From the NCBI GenBank assembly GCA_016178155.1, contig JACOTZ010000417.1, positions 1 through 39,804 on the forward strand: 39,804 nt of DNA, given 5' to 3'. This document shows positions 1 to 8,340 of this stretch, one piece after another. Every line of letters begins with the position of its first letter. Position 1 is the stretch's first letter. A program made the translations under genes and the position numbers. The notes beneath the pieces are model-generated. The model saw nothing but the letters and a program-made list of their open reading frames with translations. It was not told where the DNA came from and searched no databases. Source of the stretch: Acidobacteriota bacterium. GTDB lineage: Bacteria; Acidobacteriota; Terriglobia; Bryobacterales; Bryobacteraceae.

Positions 1-1707
1 GCCGTGCCGCGGTGCACCGCCTCCGGCGAATACGTCGGCCACATTGGGTCCATTATTGATATCACCGAACGCCGCGAATCACAGGACCGGCTCAAGTTGC
101 TCGAGTCGGTGGTGGTCAAAGCGAAGGAAGGCATTCTCATCCTCGATCCGGAGCCGCAATCGGCCGAGGGTCCCGCCATCCGCTACGCCAACGAAGCCTT
201 TTGCCGCATGACCGGCTATACACCCGAAGAGATCTTCGGGCGGGCACCCGCGTTTCTCTTGGGCGAGGGCTTTCACACCGCGGCGAGCGAGGACTCCCGC
301 TCACCGACGGATGCGGGCACACTCGACAGCAGCGAGGTGTTATACCGCCGCAAGGACGGGTCGGCGTTCTGCGCCGCAGTGGACACAATCCCGGTGCGGA
401 CGGATATCGGCCGGCTTTCCCATACCATCGTCTACATCCGCGACATCAGTGAGCGCGTCCGCGCCGAGCATGAGATCCAAAAATATACGGGCGAACTGGC
501 GCGGAAGAACATCGAGCTGGAGCATGCCTTGCAGGCGGCACGCGAGGCCACCGAGCTGAAAAGCCGGTTTCTCGCAAACATGAGCCACGAGATTCGCACC
601 CCCATGAACGGCATCGTCGGGATGATCGACCTGCTGCTGGACACTCCCCTCGCCGCCGAGCAACGCGAGTATGCGCAGACCATAAAACACTCGGCCGACG
701 CACTCCTCGTCATCATCAACGACATTCTCGATCTGTCCCGCATCGAGGCCGGCAAACTGGAACTCGAGCAGGTCTCGTTCCCGCTGCGCGGCACCATCTC
801 CGAATGTGTGTCTCTGATCGGTCTGAAAGCAGCCGGTAAGGGGCTCGAGATGAACTGCTCGCTGGACACGAGCCTGCCCGACCACGTCCACGGGGATCCC
901 TCCCGGCTGCGGCAGATCATCATGAATCTGGCGGGCAATGCCGTCAAATTCACCGAAAGTGGCGGCGTTGCGGTCCGGGCGCAGCGCCTGCGGGAGGAAA
1001 CCGGGCACGTGTGGATGCGACTCGAAGTTGCAGATACCGGGATCGGACTCGCCCGCGAGCAGTGGCCGAAGTTGTTCCATCGCTTTTCCCAGGCGGATAA
1101 CTCTAGCACCCGCCGCTATGGCGGCAGTGGGCTGGGACTCGCGATCTCGCAGCAGCTTGTACAACTCATGGGCGGCGAAATCGGCTTCGAGAGTGAGGCC
1201 GGCCGTGGGAGTACATTCTGGTTCACGGTCCCCTTCGCTCTCGGACCGTCCGGCCCTGCACGCAAAACCGAACCCGAACCTGCGCGGAAACTGGCGGAAG
1301 ACAACATTCGCGTCCTGCTCGCCGAGGACAACGAAGTGAATCGCCGCGTGGCGGTGCGCGCGCTGGAACAGGCCGGTTGGCAGGTGGATACAGCCTGCAA
1401 CGGCAGGGTGGCCGTGGAGGCGATGGGACGGGGGGCCTACGATGTCGTGCTCATGGATATCCAAATGCCGGACATGGACGGTTTCGAGGCCACCGCACGC
1501 ATCCGCTCACTCGAAGGTACCGCCCGGCGAACGCCCATAATCGCCATGACGGCAAATGCCATGAGCGGCGACCGTGAGCGCTGCCTCCAGGCCGGCATGG
1601 ACGATTATCTCAGCAAACCAGTCCGCCCCGATCAGCTCCGCCGCGCCGTGATTCACTGGACCAGCGGCCCACGCCGGCCGCCGGCCAGGCTCTCGGCAAT
1701 AGTTTGA
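1..1707 (+). CDS. Hybrid sensor histidine kinase with PAS domains and a receiver domain (5' partial)
   Basis: The frame is open to base 1 and the first visible residues are the tail of a PAS/PAC domain ([17 protein letters not shown]), so the gene begins upstream; the track's GTG at base 4 is not the true start. Counting from that GTG: a second PAS domain at about 30-152, a short coiled linker, HisKA with the phospho-acceptor His195 ([13 protein letters not shown]), an ATPase domain with N box ([13 protein letters not shown]), G1 (ADTGIGL), F and G2 ([10 protein letters not shown]), then a receiver domain at about 435-550 with acceptor Asp485 ([11 protein letters not shown]) and Lys538 (LSKPV). 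It should autophosphorylate on His and pass phosphate to its own receiver. No transmembrane segment is visible in this part. The PAS resembles the LOV subgroup ([13 protein letters not shown]) but has APAFL where LOV proteins have NCRFL, so flavin photochemistry is unlikely. Signal and target are unknown. Confidence 0.95.
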   Translation, partial: AVPRCTASGEYVGHIGSIIDITERRESQDRLKLLESVVVKAKEGILILDPEPQSAEGPAIRYANEAFCRMTGYTPEEIFGRAPAFLLGEGFHTAASEDSRSPTDAGTLDSSEVLYRRKDGSAFCAAVDTIPVRTDIGRLSHTIVYIRDISERVRAEHEIQKYTGELARKNIELEHALQAAREATELKSRFLANMSHEIRTPMNGIVGMIDLLLDTPLAAEQREYAQTIKHSADALLVIINDILDLSRIEAGKLELEQVSFPLRGTISECVSLIGLKAAGKGLEMNCSLDTSLPDHVHGDPSRLRQIIMNLAGNAVKFTESGGVAVRAQRLREETGHVWMRLEVADTGIGLAREQWPKLFHRFSQADNSSTRRYGGSGLGLAISQQLVQLMGGEIGFESEAGRGSTFWFTVPFALGPSGPARKTEPEPARKLAEDNIRVLLAEDNEVNRRVAVRALEQAGWQVDTACNGRVAVEAMGRGAYDVVLMDIQMPDMDGFEATARIRSLEGTARRTPIIAMTANAMSGDRERCLQAGMDDYLSKPVRPDQLRRAVIHWTSGPRRPPARLSAIV

Positions 1708-1845
1708 CCTGCCGTCTGACCTATTCCACTATTTTTAATCAGTTGTGGGTAGATCTTAAAGTAGTTTGTCGCATCTGCCGCCGTCGTGTCCCCTGCCCCG
1801 CGGACAGGCGCACGGCGTAATCCGAACCACCTCTGGCGGATCCTT

Positions 1846-1862
1846 GGGGGCGCCCAGCCCCC
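1846..1862. terminator. Possible weak hairpin between two convergent genes
   Basis: GGGGGC and GCCCCC arms of 6 bp flank a 5-base loop in the gap between the convergent kinase and SYLF gene ends. There is no T-run, so this is only a candidate terminator. Confidence 0.25.
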
Positions 1863-1904
1863 TGAGCCGCCTCTTATGCAGACGCGCAAGCGAAAATACA
1901 GAGC

Positions 1905-2834
1905 CTACTTCCGCCCAGTCGCACACGAGGCTGCGAGATGCCGAATGTTCGTCACGTCAAAAACATCGGCCCGCCTGGTGCCACTGAGCGTAACCCGGTG
2001 ACCAACGTGTTTGGCCAGAGCCGGCTCCCCGCGCACAGTAGTCTTGGTGCCGGCCTCATCAGTGATCGCATAAGCGTCTCCATCACGGCTGAGACATCCC
2101 GTGAGCGTGGCCTGCTCGCCCGCTTCAGCTCCCCGGGCTCGACGGCCCTCTTTACCCTCTTCAGTACGGGAGTAGCGGCTGAGCGCGGCAATCAGTCCTG
2201 CAGCCGACGCGGGCGGCTGAACGGAGCCGGTAAGGACTTCTTTGTTTGTCAGACGCTTTCCATAGAGCTCCTGGTTTTCATCCAGGTCATTGCGCAGCGT
2301 TCCGCCCCCGACCGTAAGCCCCGCGAAGGCGCCCCGCGAGCGCGACCAGGACAGAATCCCCGCGTGTAGCTGGGCGTCCGTCTGTGCTGTCGCGGACCGG
2401 CCCACAGGCCCCCCGGCTATCCCGGCGGAAGCGTCAAGCGTGAATTTGCTTTCCAATAACTTCCGCATACCGCGGTCGTTCATTACCAGCATGAAAATAT
2501 CGGTTTCAGCGCCGCCGATCTGGAGGCCGATACTGCCGCCTTCCATGCGCACTGCTGCCGGCGCGCCCCAGCCGGTACCGGCGGCGTTACGGCAAATCGC
2601 GAACCCACGGCCGTACTGTCCGCCGAGAAAGAATCCCCCTTTTTTCGCGCCCGGAATGATGACCGCGCAATGAGCCTTCTCCAGCAGATCCCGCGGGATC
2701 CCCTTATCTTCCGCCGACAGCAGCTCATTCAGCACGGCAGTCGCCTCCTGCAGCCGCTCATTCGCGTTCGCAGCCCGAGCTGGGTTGAAGCCAAGCAGGA
2801 ACGGAGCCGTCAGGAGAAATTTCCATACATGCAT
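1905..2834 (-). CDS. Exported SYLF (Ysc84-type lipid-binding) domain protein with an extra C-terminal domain
   Basis: The start was moved from 2882 to 2834 because AGGAGG lies six bases before this ATG and the following residues (MHVWKFLLTAPFLLGFNPARAA) form a signal peptide, giving 309 residues. Residues about 25-200 match the SYLF/DUF500 domain: AHCAVIIPGAKKGGFFLGGQYGRG, GGSIGLQIGGAETDIFMLV and a glycine-rich end (GAFAGLTVGGGTLRND). In eukaryotes SYLF domains bind phosphoinositides; the bacterial role is not established. After a charged linker (TEEGKEGRRARG), residues about 240-300 form a second small domain (ATLTGCLSRDGDAYAITDEAG) of a kind I associate with acidobacterial exported proteins. 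A periplasmic or envelope location is inferred from the signal peptide. It is probably transcribed alone, 237 bases after the ferrochelatase stop. Confidence 0.88.
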   Translation of the reverse strand: MHVWKFLLTAPFLLGFNPARAANANERLQEATAVLNELLSAEDKGIPRDLLEKAHCAVIIPGAKKGGFFLGGQYGRGFAICRNAAGTGWGAPAAVRMEGGSIGLQIGGAETDIFMLVMNDRGMRKLLESKFTLDASAGIAGGPVGRSATAQTDAQLHAGILSWSRSRGAFAGLTVGGGTLRNDLDENQELYGKRLTNKEVLTGSVQPPASAAGLIAALSRYSRTEEGKEGRRARGAEAGEQATLTGCLSRDGDAYAITDEAGTKTTVRGEPALAKHVGHRVTLSGTRRADVFDVTNIRHLAASCATGRK

Positions 2835-2840
2835 ACAATA

Positions 2841-2846
2841 CCTCCT
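2841..2846 (-). promoter_or_regulatory. Ribosome binding site deciding the start of the SYLF gene
   Basis: AGGAGG on the minus strand, six bases before the ATG at 2834. It supports that start over the upstream in-frame ATG at 2882. Confidence 0.8.
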
Positions 2847-2850
2847 AGGT

Positions 2851-2876
2851 TTGTGCCGATGTCCGTGAAGGCACAA
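2851..2876. repeat. Inverted repeat just upstream of the SYLF ribosome binding site
   Basis: TTGTGCC and GGCACAA are perfect 7-base arms separated by 12 bases, ending four bases before the AGGAGG. It could be an operator or a leader hairpin; nothing identifies a regulator. Confidence 0.4.
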
Positions 2877-3071
2877 CATCATTGGACGCCGGAGTCCCCG
2901 CTACGTGACATTCAACCTGCGCGCGGCTTACCATGCCTGCAACCGTTACGCGGCCCAGGAAGAGAGGAAGGGGAGCACATTCATGGTCCTCCAATTAATG
3001 AAATGCGTTGTTGACCGGTTTTTCAACAGCTTTCGATCCAGCTTCGGAACAACCCGAATTCGGTGTTCGGC

Positions 3072-4088
3072 TCAGGGCCGGTCCTGCGAGTTCCCCGTGC
3101 AACACTCCGGAGCACAGACGTCCGGCACGGGTCCATGATCCCCCAAGGCGAGCCTGGGCGCGGCCGGATCGACGCGCTCGACGATAAGCTGCCGGATCAT
3201 CTCGACGAAAACCGCATGAGTTCCCGGGGTGCGCGCACGCAGCATGTTCAACCCGAGTTGGCGGGATAACTGCTGCGCCTCAGTGTCGAGGTCGTAGACC
3301 ACCTCGATGTGATCGGAGAGGAAACCGATCGGCGCCACAACCACGTCGCGGCAATCCTCCACGGCGAGCGTGCGCAGGTGATCGAGAATATCGGGCTCGA
3401 GCCAAGGCTGCCCTGGCCGCCCGCTGCGGCTCTGGTAGACAAGAACGTGCGCGGGGTGTCCGGCGCTCTCCGATACCAGCCTGCAAGCCTCGCGCAACTG
3501 CTGCTCGTACGGGCTCGCGGCCGCTGCTTCAACCGGCACGCTGTGCGCGGTGAAAGTGAGGGACGCGCCGGAGCGCCGCCCGGTAGGCACGGCATCGAGC
3601 GCCTCTTTCACCCCGTCCGCCCATGCTTCGATAAACCCTGGATGGTTGTAAAAAGCGCGCAGCTTCTCCACCTGGAGTGCGCCCGCGCCGGCTCGCCCGC
3701 GAGCGCGTTCAATGTCCTCGCGGTATTGCCGGCACCCCGAGTACGACCCGAACGCCGAGGTCACGAACGCGAGCGCACGCTGTACTTCGTCGCGCGCCAT
3801 CTCGCGCAACGTGTCATCGAGGAACGGATGCCAATTGCGATTGCCAAAATAGACCGGCAGGTCCGGACCGCTCTCCTGAAGCCGCGCGCGCAACGCTGCC
3901 GCGAGCGCGCGATTCTGCTGGTTGATCGGACTCGCCCCCCCGAAATGGCGGTAATGTTCCGCGACCTCGAGCAGCCGCTCCCGCGGAACTCGCCGGCCGC
4001 GCGTCACGTGCTCCAGAAACGGCATCACCTCTTCGGGCTTCTCCGGCCCGCCGAAGGACACGATCACGACGGCCTGGTATGGCTGCAT
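3072..4088 (-). CDS. hemH: Ferrochelatase (proto- or coproporphyrin type)
   Basis: Inserts Fe2+ into a porphyrin in the last steps of haem synthesis. The 338-residue protein shows the N-terminal FGGPE motif, GGASPINQQ, SYSGCRQYRED, the catalytic histidine at 182 (TFTAHSVP), YQSRSGRPGQPWLEPDI and the metal-site segment GFLSDHIEVVYDLD (His260, Glu262). The C-terminus carries Cys325, Cys329 and Cys330 (VCAPECC); with Cys119 of the SYSGC motif these resemble the four cysteines that bind a [2Fe-2S] cluster in mycobacterial and Caulobacter ferrochelatases. Cluster binding here is inferred. Whether the substrate is protoporphyrin or coproporphyrin cannot be settled from this window. The ATG at 4088 is preceded by GGAG. 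Other haem genes are not adjacent; the GH172 gene lies 85 bases upstream on the same strand. Confidence 0.95.
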   Translation of the reverse strand: MQPYQAVVIVSFGGPEKPEEVMPFLEHVTRGRRVPRERLLEVAEHYRHFGGASPINQQNRALAAALRARLQESGPDLPVYFGNRNWHPFLDDTLREMARDEVQRALAFVTSAFGSYSGCRQYREDIERARGRAGAGALQVEKLRAFYNHPGFIEAWADGVKEALDAVPTGRRSGASLTFTAHSVPVEAAAASPYEQQLREACRLVSESAGHPAHVLVYQSRSGRPGQPWLEPDILDHLRTLAVEDCRDVVVAPIGFLSDHIEVVYDLDTEAQQLSRQLGLNMLRARTPGTHAVFVEMIRQLIVERVDPAAPRLALGDHGPVPDVCAPECCTGNSQDRP

Positions 4089-4173
4089 GCAACTCCATTA
4101 TCAAATTCCGACGATCTTGGACATGCCGCCGCTGTATTTGCACCCGAGGACGACGTGGGATGGAAACACGGGT

Positions 4174-5388
4174 TTACCGCGTCTTCCAGAACTGCCGCAG
4201 GCTCTCGGCCGGGGGCAGCGGCAGACGTGCTTCGACCGGTAGAAGCGCCGGGAATCGCTTGTGTGGCTCTGTCTGATACCAGTAACCCACCGATGAATAA
4301 TCGTTGGCGTGGACGTTCGCGTGACCGTGCTCGATGGTGACCCGGATCGATTTCGTGAACATGACGGGATCCTCGACGTGGTAACGGAACATGGTCCATT
4401 TGCCGGAGTAGGAATCGGGACCCTCGGTCGCGCCCGCGAGGGAGATCCCGTGATAGCCGGCGGAGTAGAAGCCGCTCGGAAAACCCCAGGCGGCGCAGAA
4501 GTAATCCTCCGTGCCGGTGCCGACCAGGGAAGGCGCGGCCTCTCCGTCGATGTACATCATGTCGTCGCCCTCGCCGAACCAGGTGAAATTCGGGATCGGG
4601 TTGATGTGATCGACCGAAACGTTGCATCCGACGTAATGGCCCCGGCCCTCAGCCTCGAAGATCAGGTAATTCTGCTTGCCATCAAGGTTCACCAGGTCGT
4701 TGCTTTTGCGGAAGTTCCAATCGGGCTGCGAAAGACTGGCGGCCGCGCGGGTCGGATGTTCGCGGCGCCACATCGCGTGGAAGCGGAGCGCCTCGCGCGG
4801 CAGCGAGTCGTACTCCTCGTAATCGACGTAGAAGTAGAACGCGTTGACCGGCTGCTGGCCCTGGTTCTCGACGGTGAACCGCGCCCCGTTTGCAAACGGC
4901 ATCGGAAACCAGCAGTTCATCGCGGCGCGGTTCTGGCGTTCGGGGTTGCCGCCGGTGACCATGTTGAGCGGAACGGACCAGTAGTTCGACACGCGTCCGT
5001 GGCCGACGCCGAAGAAGTCGCCAACCGGCGTCTCAATGCTCGGCGCCGGCTCGCCGTCCCAATACGCGCGGAGCACGAGCCGCCGCAGATAATCGGGCTC
5101 GTTGGAAGCGATCGTGATCCAGACATGCCGGATGCAGCCGGCCCCGCGCAGTTCGGCGAACGTGGCCGTTTGGCCCGCGGCGATCTGGAGGCGGTCGGCG
5201 TTCTTACCGGAGCGGTCCCAGCTCGATTCGCGCCGCCGGCGGCCCGAGCGGGCGAGGAAAAGATTGCCGAGGCCCGACGGGTTCCCTCCGGCAGTGCGTG
5301 CGGGCGGCTGCGCGGCGGCAGCGGAAGCGAAGGTGCCCCAGCCAAGAAGGCGGGCGAAGAAACTGCGGCGCTCGTTGATCATGCTCAT
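4174..5388 (-). CDS. Exported DUF2961 glycoside hydrolase (GH172 family)
   Basis: About 404 residues from ATG 5388. The track ORF starts 71 codons further upstream, but that extension has no family features, while this ATG opens a Tat-like signal (NERRSFFARLLGWGTFASAAAAQ). No good Shine-Dalgarno is seen, so the start is uncertain; an ATG two codons later is equally possible. The body matches DUF2961: an early segment reading GCIRHVWITI, then YWDGEPAPSIETPVGDFFGVGHG, SNYWSVPLNM, CWFPMPFANGARFTVENQG, FYFYVDYEEY, FTWFGEGDDMMYIDGE and GTGTEDYFCAAWGFPSG. Characterised members (now GH172) act on fructofuranose or arabinofuranose linkages, building hexameric jelly-roll assemblies. The actual substrate is unknown. 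Export suggests action on extracellular or periplasmic saccharide, in line with the GH2 enzyme and receptors nearby. Confidence 0.9.
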   Translation of the reverse strand: MSMINERRSFFARLLGWGTFASAAAAQPPARTAGGNPSGLGNLFLARSGRRRRESSWDRSGKNADRLQIAAGQTATFAELRGAGCIRHVWITIASNEPDYLRRLVLRAYWDGEPAPSIETPVGDFFGVGHGRVSNYWSVPLNMVTGGNPERQNRAAMNCWFPMPFANGARFTVENQGQQPVNAFYFYVDYEEYDSLPREALRFHAMWRREHPTRAAASLSQPDWNFRKSNDLVNLDGKQNYLIFEAEGRGHYVGCNVSVDHINPIPNFTWFGEGDDMMYIDGEAAPSLVGTGTEDYFCAAWGFPSGFYSAGYHGISLAGATEGPDSYSGKWTMFRYHVEDPVMFTKSIRVTIEHGHANVHANDYSSVGYWYQTEPHKRFPALLPVEARLPLPPAESLRQFWKTR

Positions 5389-5723
5389 GGATACTTGGTT
5401 ATCACGACTGCCTGGGCCGGTGGGCAGGCCGCCGCCGTGCCTGACGCGTCGCCGCGGCTGCTTTCCCCGCTTATCCGCGACGAACGTTTGACCGGTGCTT
5501 CGGATCGCCGGCAGCGAGCTCACTGCGGCATGTCGGGTGTCGAGCACGCCAAGGCTGGCCTCAGCGCGGACGTGACCTCTGCCAGGTAACTCCAGAAACA
5601 CGTTAAAGATAGCAGCGCACCGTTTGATTCCGGCGGAGTTGCCTTGCTATCGTGGAAGCAGACCGCCGACCGGCGGGTCCTGCTGATCATTCAGATTGCG
5701 TCCTTACGGAGGATTTCACCCAA
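5389..5723. other. Gene-free divergent spacer between the GH172 gene and hppA
   Basis: A 335-base region separating two divergent genes. ORFs crossing it are extensions of the neighbours without recognisable protein features. Apart from a possible hppA promoter and its ribosome binding site I see no repeats or RNA gene. Confidence 0.5.
5623..5650 (+). promoter_or_regulatory. Possible sigma-70-like promoter for hppA
   Basis: TTTGAT and TGCTAT are separated by 16 bases and would place the transcript start about 65 bases before the chosen ATG. The match is modest and acidobacterial promoter consensus is poorly defined. Confidence 0.3.
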
Positions 5724-8204
5724 ATGGACTACAGTATCCGGACCGAGGTTCGGAAAGCCGCGCCGCTCCCCGGTCAACGCCCGCGCCGCTGGGCCTCGGG
5801 CGTTTGCCGCATGGCGCCGTGGATGATTCTGGCGCTATTCTGCTGGCCCGCGTTCGCGCAACAGCCGCACGCGGGCGGCGAGGCGAGCTTGGTTCTTCCC
5901 GACCTCGATCAGGGCGACTTCTTCGGCATGACCGGCCGCGGGCTGCTGCTCGGCGGGCTGGTGGTGCCCTTCCTTGGACTGGTCTTCGGCTTGTGGATGT
6001 ACAAGCATCTGCAGAACCTACCTGTTCATGCCGCCATGCTCGAGATCTCGGAACTGATCTATGAAACCTGTAAGACCTACCTGATCACGCAGGGCAAGTT
6101 TCTGATGATCCTCGAGATCTTCATCGGCTCGATCATCGTCTTTTATTTCGGTTTCCTCCAGCACTTCGATGCCATGAAGGTCTTGATCATCCTGGCTTTC
6201 AGCGTTGTCGGCATTGCGGGCAGCTATAGCGTCGCCTGGTTCGGCATCCGCGTCAACACCTTCGCCAACTCACGCACCGCGTTCGCCAGCCTCACCGGCA
6301 GGCCGTTCCCCTGTTACGCCATCCCGCTGCAGGCGGGCATGAGCATCGGCATGCTGCTGATCAGCGTGGAGCTGATCATCATGCTCGCAATCCTGCTGTT
6401 CATTCCCGGCGATTACGCCGGGCCGTGCTTCATCGGCTTTGCCATCGGCGAGTCGCTGGGAGCGGCGGCGCTACGCGTGGCCGGCGGCATCTTCACCAAG
6501 ATCGCCGATATCGGCGCCGACCTGATGAAGATCGTCTTCAAAATCAAGGAAGACGACGCGCGCAACCCCGGCGTCATTGCCGACTGCACGGGCGACAATG
6601 CGGGCGATTCGGTCGGTCCCAGCGCCGACGGGTTCGAGACCTACGGCGTCACCGGCGTAGCGCTCATCTCGTTTATCCTGCTGGCGGTGAGGGAACCGGC
6701 CGTCAAGGTCGAGCTGCTGGTCTGGATCTTCGTCATGCGCGTGATGATGGTGATCGCCTCCGGTCTCTCGTACTTCATCAACGACGCGATCGCGCGCGCC
6801 CGCTTCGCCAACGCCGCCCGCATGAACTTTGAGGCGCCGCTCACGTTTCTGGTGTGGCTGACCTCGCTGGTATCGATCGCGCTGACATACCTGGTTTCCT
6901 TCCTGCTGATTCCGGATCTGGGCGGCGACGCAACGCTTTGGTGGAAGCTCTCGACCGTGATCACCTGCGGCACCCTCGCCGGCGCCATTATTCCGGAGCT
7001 CGTGAAGGTATTCACTTCCACCCAGTCGGCGCACGTGCGCGAGGTGGTCACTTCCGCCCGGGAGGGGGGAGCGTCGCTCGGTATCCTCTCCGGCTTCGTA
7101 GCGGGCAACTTCAGCGCTTACTGGCTCGGCCTTGCCATCCTCGTTCTGATGGCCATCGCGTTCGGTGTCAGCACCCTGGGCCTGGCGAGCCTGATGTTGG
7201 CGCCCGCGGTCTTCGCCTTCGGCCTTGTGGCCTTCGGCTTCCTGGGCATGGGCCCGGTCACCATCGCCGTCGACTCTTATGGCCCGGTCACGGACAACGC
7301 GCAGTCGGTCTATGAGCTCTCGACCATCGAGCAGGCGCCGAACGTGCATGAGGAAGTCAGGCAGCACTTCGGATTCGATCCGCAGTTTGAACTTGCCAAG
7401 CAGAACCTGGAGGAGAACGACGGGGCGGGCAACACCTTCAAGGCCACCGCGAAGCCGGTGCTGATCGGCACCGCGGTGGTCGGCGCCACCACCATGATTT
7501 TTTCGATTATCGTCGCGCTGACGAACGGACTACAGCCCGAGCTGCTCTCCAACCTCTCGATTCTGCACCCGCCGTTCCTGCTCGGCCTGATTATGGGCGG
7601 CGCGATGATCTATTGGTTCACGGGAGCGTCGATGCAAGCCGTCACCACCGGAGCATATCGCGCCGTGGAGTTTATCAAGGCCAATATCAAGCTGGAAGGC
7701 ACCACCAAAGCGTCCGTGAAGGACTCGAAAAGAGTGGTCGAGATCTGCACGCAGTACGCACAGAAGGGCATGTTCAACATCTTTCTGACGGTGTTCTTCG
7801 CCACGCTCGCCTTCGCCTTTGTGGAGCCGTATTTTTTCATCGGATATCTGATATCGATCGCGCTGTTCGGGCTGTTCCAGGCCATTTTCATGGCCAACGC
7901 CGGCGGCGCCTGGGACAACGCGAAGAAGATTGTCGAGACCGAACTGAAACAGAAGGGCTCGGATCTGCACGCCGCCACCGTGATCGGCGATACGGTGGGC
8001 GATCCGTTCAAGGACACCTCGTCGGTTGCCATGAACCCGATCATCAAGTTCACCACGCTGTTTGGACTACTGGCGGTGCAGCTGGCCGTGTCATTGACAC
8101 ACGAGCAGGGCGCGGCTTTCACTGGCGGTCTCGCCGCGGTGTTCCTCGCCGTTTCATTGTTCTTCGTCTGGCGCTCTTTCTACGGCATGCGTATCGAGGG
8201 GTAG
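5724..8204 (+). CDS. hppA: K+-independent membrane-bound proton-pumping pyrophosphatase
   Basis: Hydrolyses pyrophosphate and uses the energy to pump protons across the inner membrane. ATG 5724 is preceded by GGAGG 11 bases upstream and is preferred over the GTG at 5652; it gives 826 residues. A signal-like first helix (MILALFCWPAFAQ) is followed by a short polar loop and about 15 further hydrophobic segments. Pyrophosphate/Mg-binding motifs are present: EDDARNPGVIADCTGDNAGD and, near the C-terminus, VIGDTVGDPFKDTS. The segment GNTFKATAK has lysine where K+-dependent enzymes have alanine, so this belongs to the K+-independent class, most of which pump H+. The protein is longer than many bacterial homologues, mainly from the N-terminus. 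The gene stands alone and ends in a hairpin that overlaps its stop codon. Confidence 0.96.
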   Translation: MDYSIRTEVRKAAPLPGQRPRRWASGVCRMAPWMILALFCWPAFAQQPHAGGEASLVLPDLDQGDFFGMTGRGLLLGGLVVPFLGLVFGLWMYKHLQNLPVHAAMLEISELIYETCKTYLITQGKFLMILEIFIGSIIVFYFGFLQHFDAMKVLIILAFSVVGIAGSYSVAWFGIRVNTFANSRTAFASLTGRPFPCYAIPLQAGMSIGMLLISVELIIMLAILLFIPGDYAGPCFIGFAIGESLGAAALRVAGGIFTKIADIGADLMKIVFKIKEDDARNPGVIADCTGDNAGDSVGPSADGFETYGVTGVALISFILLAVREPAVKVELLVWIFVMRVMMVIASGLSYFINDAIARARFANAARMNFEAPLTFLVWLTSLVSIALTYLVSFLLIPDLGGDATLWWKLSTVITCGTLAGAIIPELVKVFTSTQSAHVREVVTSAREGGASLGILSGFVAGNFSAYWLGLAILVLMAIAFGVSTLGLASLMLAPAVFAFGLVAFGFLGMGPVTIAVDSYGPVTDNAQSVYELSTIEQAPNVHEEVRQHFGFDPQFELAKQNLEENDGAGNTFKATAKPVLIGTAVVGATTMIFSIIVALTNGLQPELLSNLSILHPPFLLGLIMGGAMIYWFTGASMQAVTTGAYRAVEFIKANIKLEGTTKASVKDSKRVVEICTQYAQKGMFNIFLTVFFATLAFAFVEPYFFIGYLISIALFGLFQAIFMANAGGAWDNAKKIVETELKQKGSDLHAATVIGDTVGDPFKDTSSVAMNPIIKFTTLFGLLAVQLAVSLTHEQGAAFTGGLAAVFLAVSLFFVWRSFYGMRIEG

Positions 8205-8237
8205 AGCGGCGGCTCAATGCCGCAGCTCTACCCCTCG
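8195..8237. terminator. Strong hairpin overlapping the hppA stop codon
   Basis: CGAGGGGTAGAGC pairs perfectly with GCTCTACCCCTCG (13 bp). After one G/A mismatch an inner GCGGC/GCCGC stem (5 bp) closes a TCAAT loop. The TAG stop lies inside the left arm. No T-run follows. Its symmetry between convergent genes (hppA and GH2) suggests use in both directions. Confidence 0.75.
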
Positions 8238-8340
8238 GTTCCCGCCCCGGAGCATTGTCGAGTCGGCCCCGGGGCACGATCCTGGCGTGCCTGCCGGCGG
8301 CGGGGCACCGTGCGCGGTCAGAAATGACGAGCAACAAAGG

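Noticed and set aside
340-1464. 374-residue reverse ORF opposite the histidine kinase
   Set aside because: It lies entirely antisense to well-conserved kinase motifs and has no family features; a high-GC shadow frame.
4-1707. LOV-type blue-light photoreceptor in the kinase
   Set aside because: The PAS sequence is LOV-like but the NCRFL cysteine is replaced (APAFL).
4309-5589. 426-residue forward ORF opposite the GH172 gene
   Set aside because: The reverse strand shows clear DUF2961 motifs; the forward frame is a shadow without motifs.
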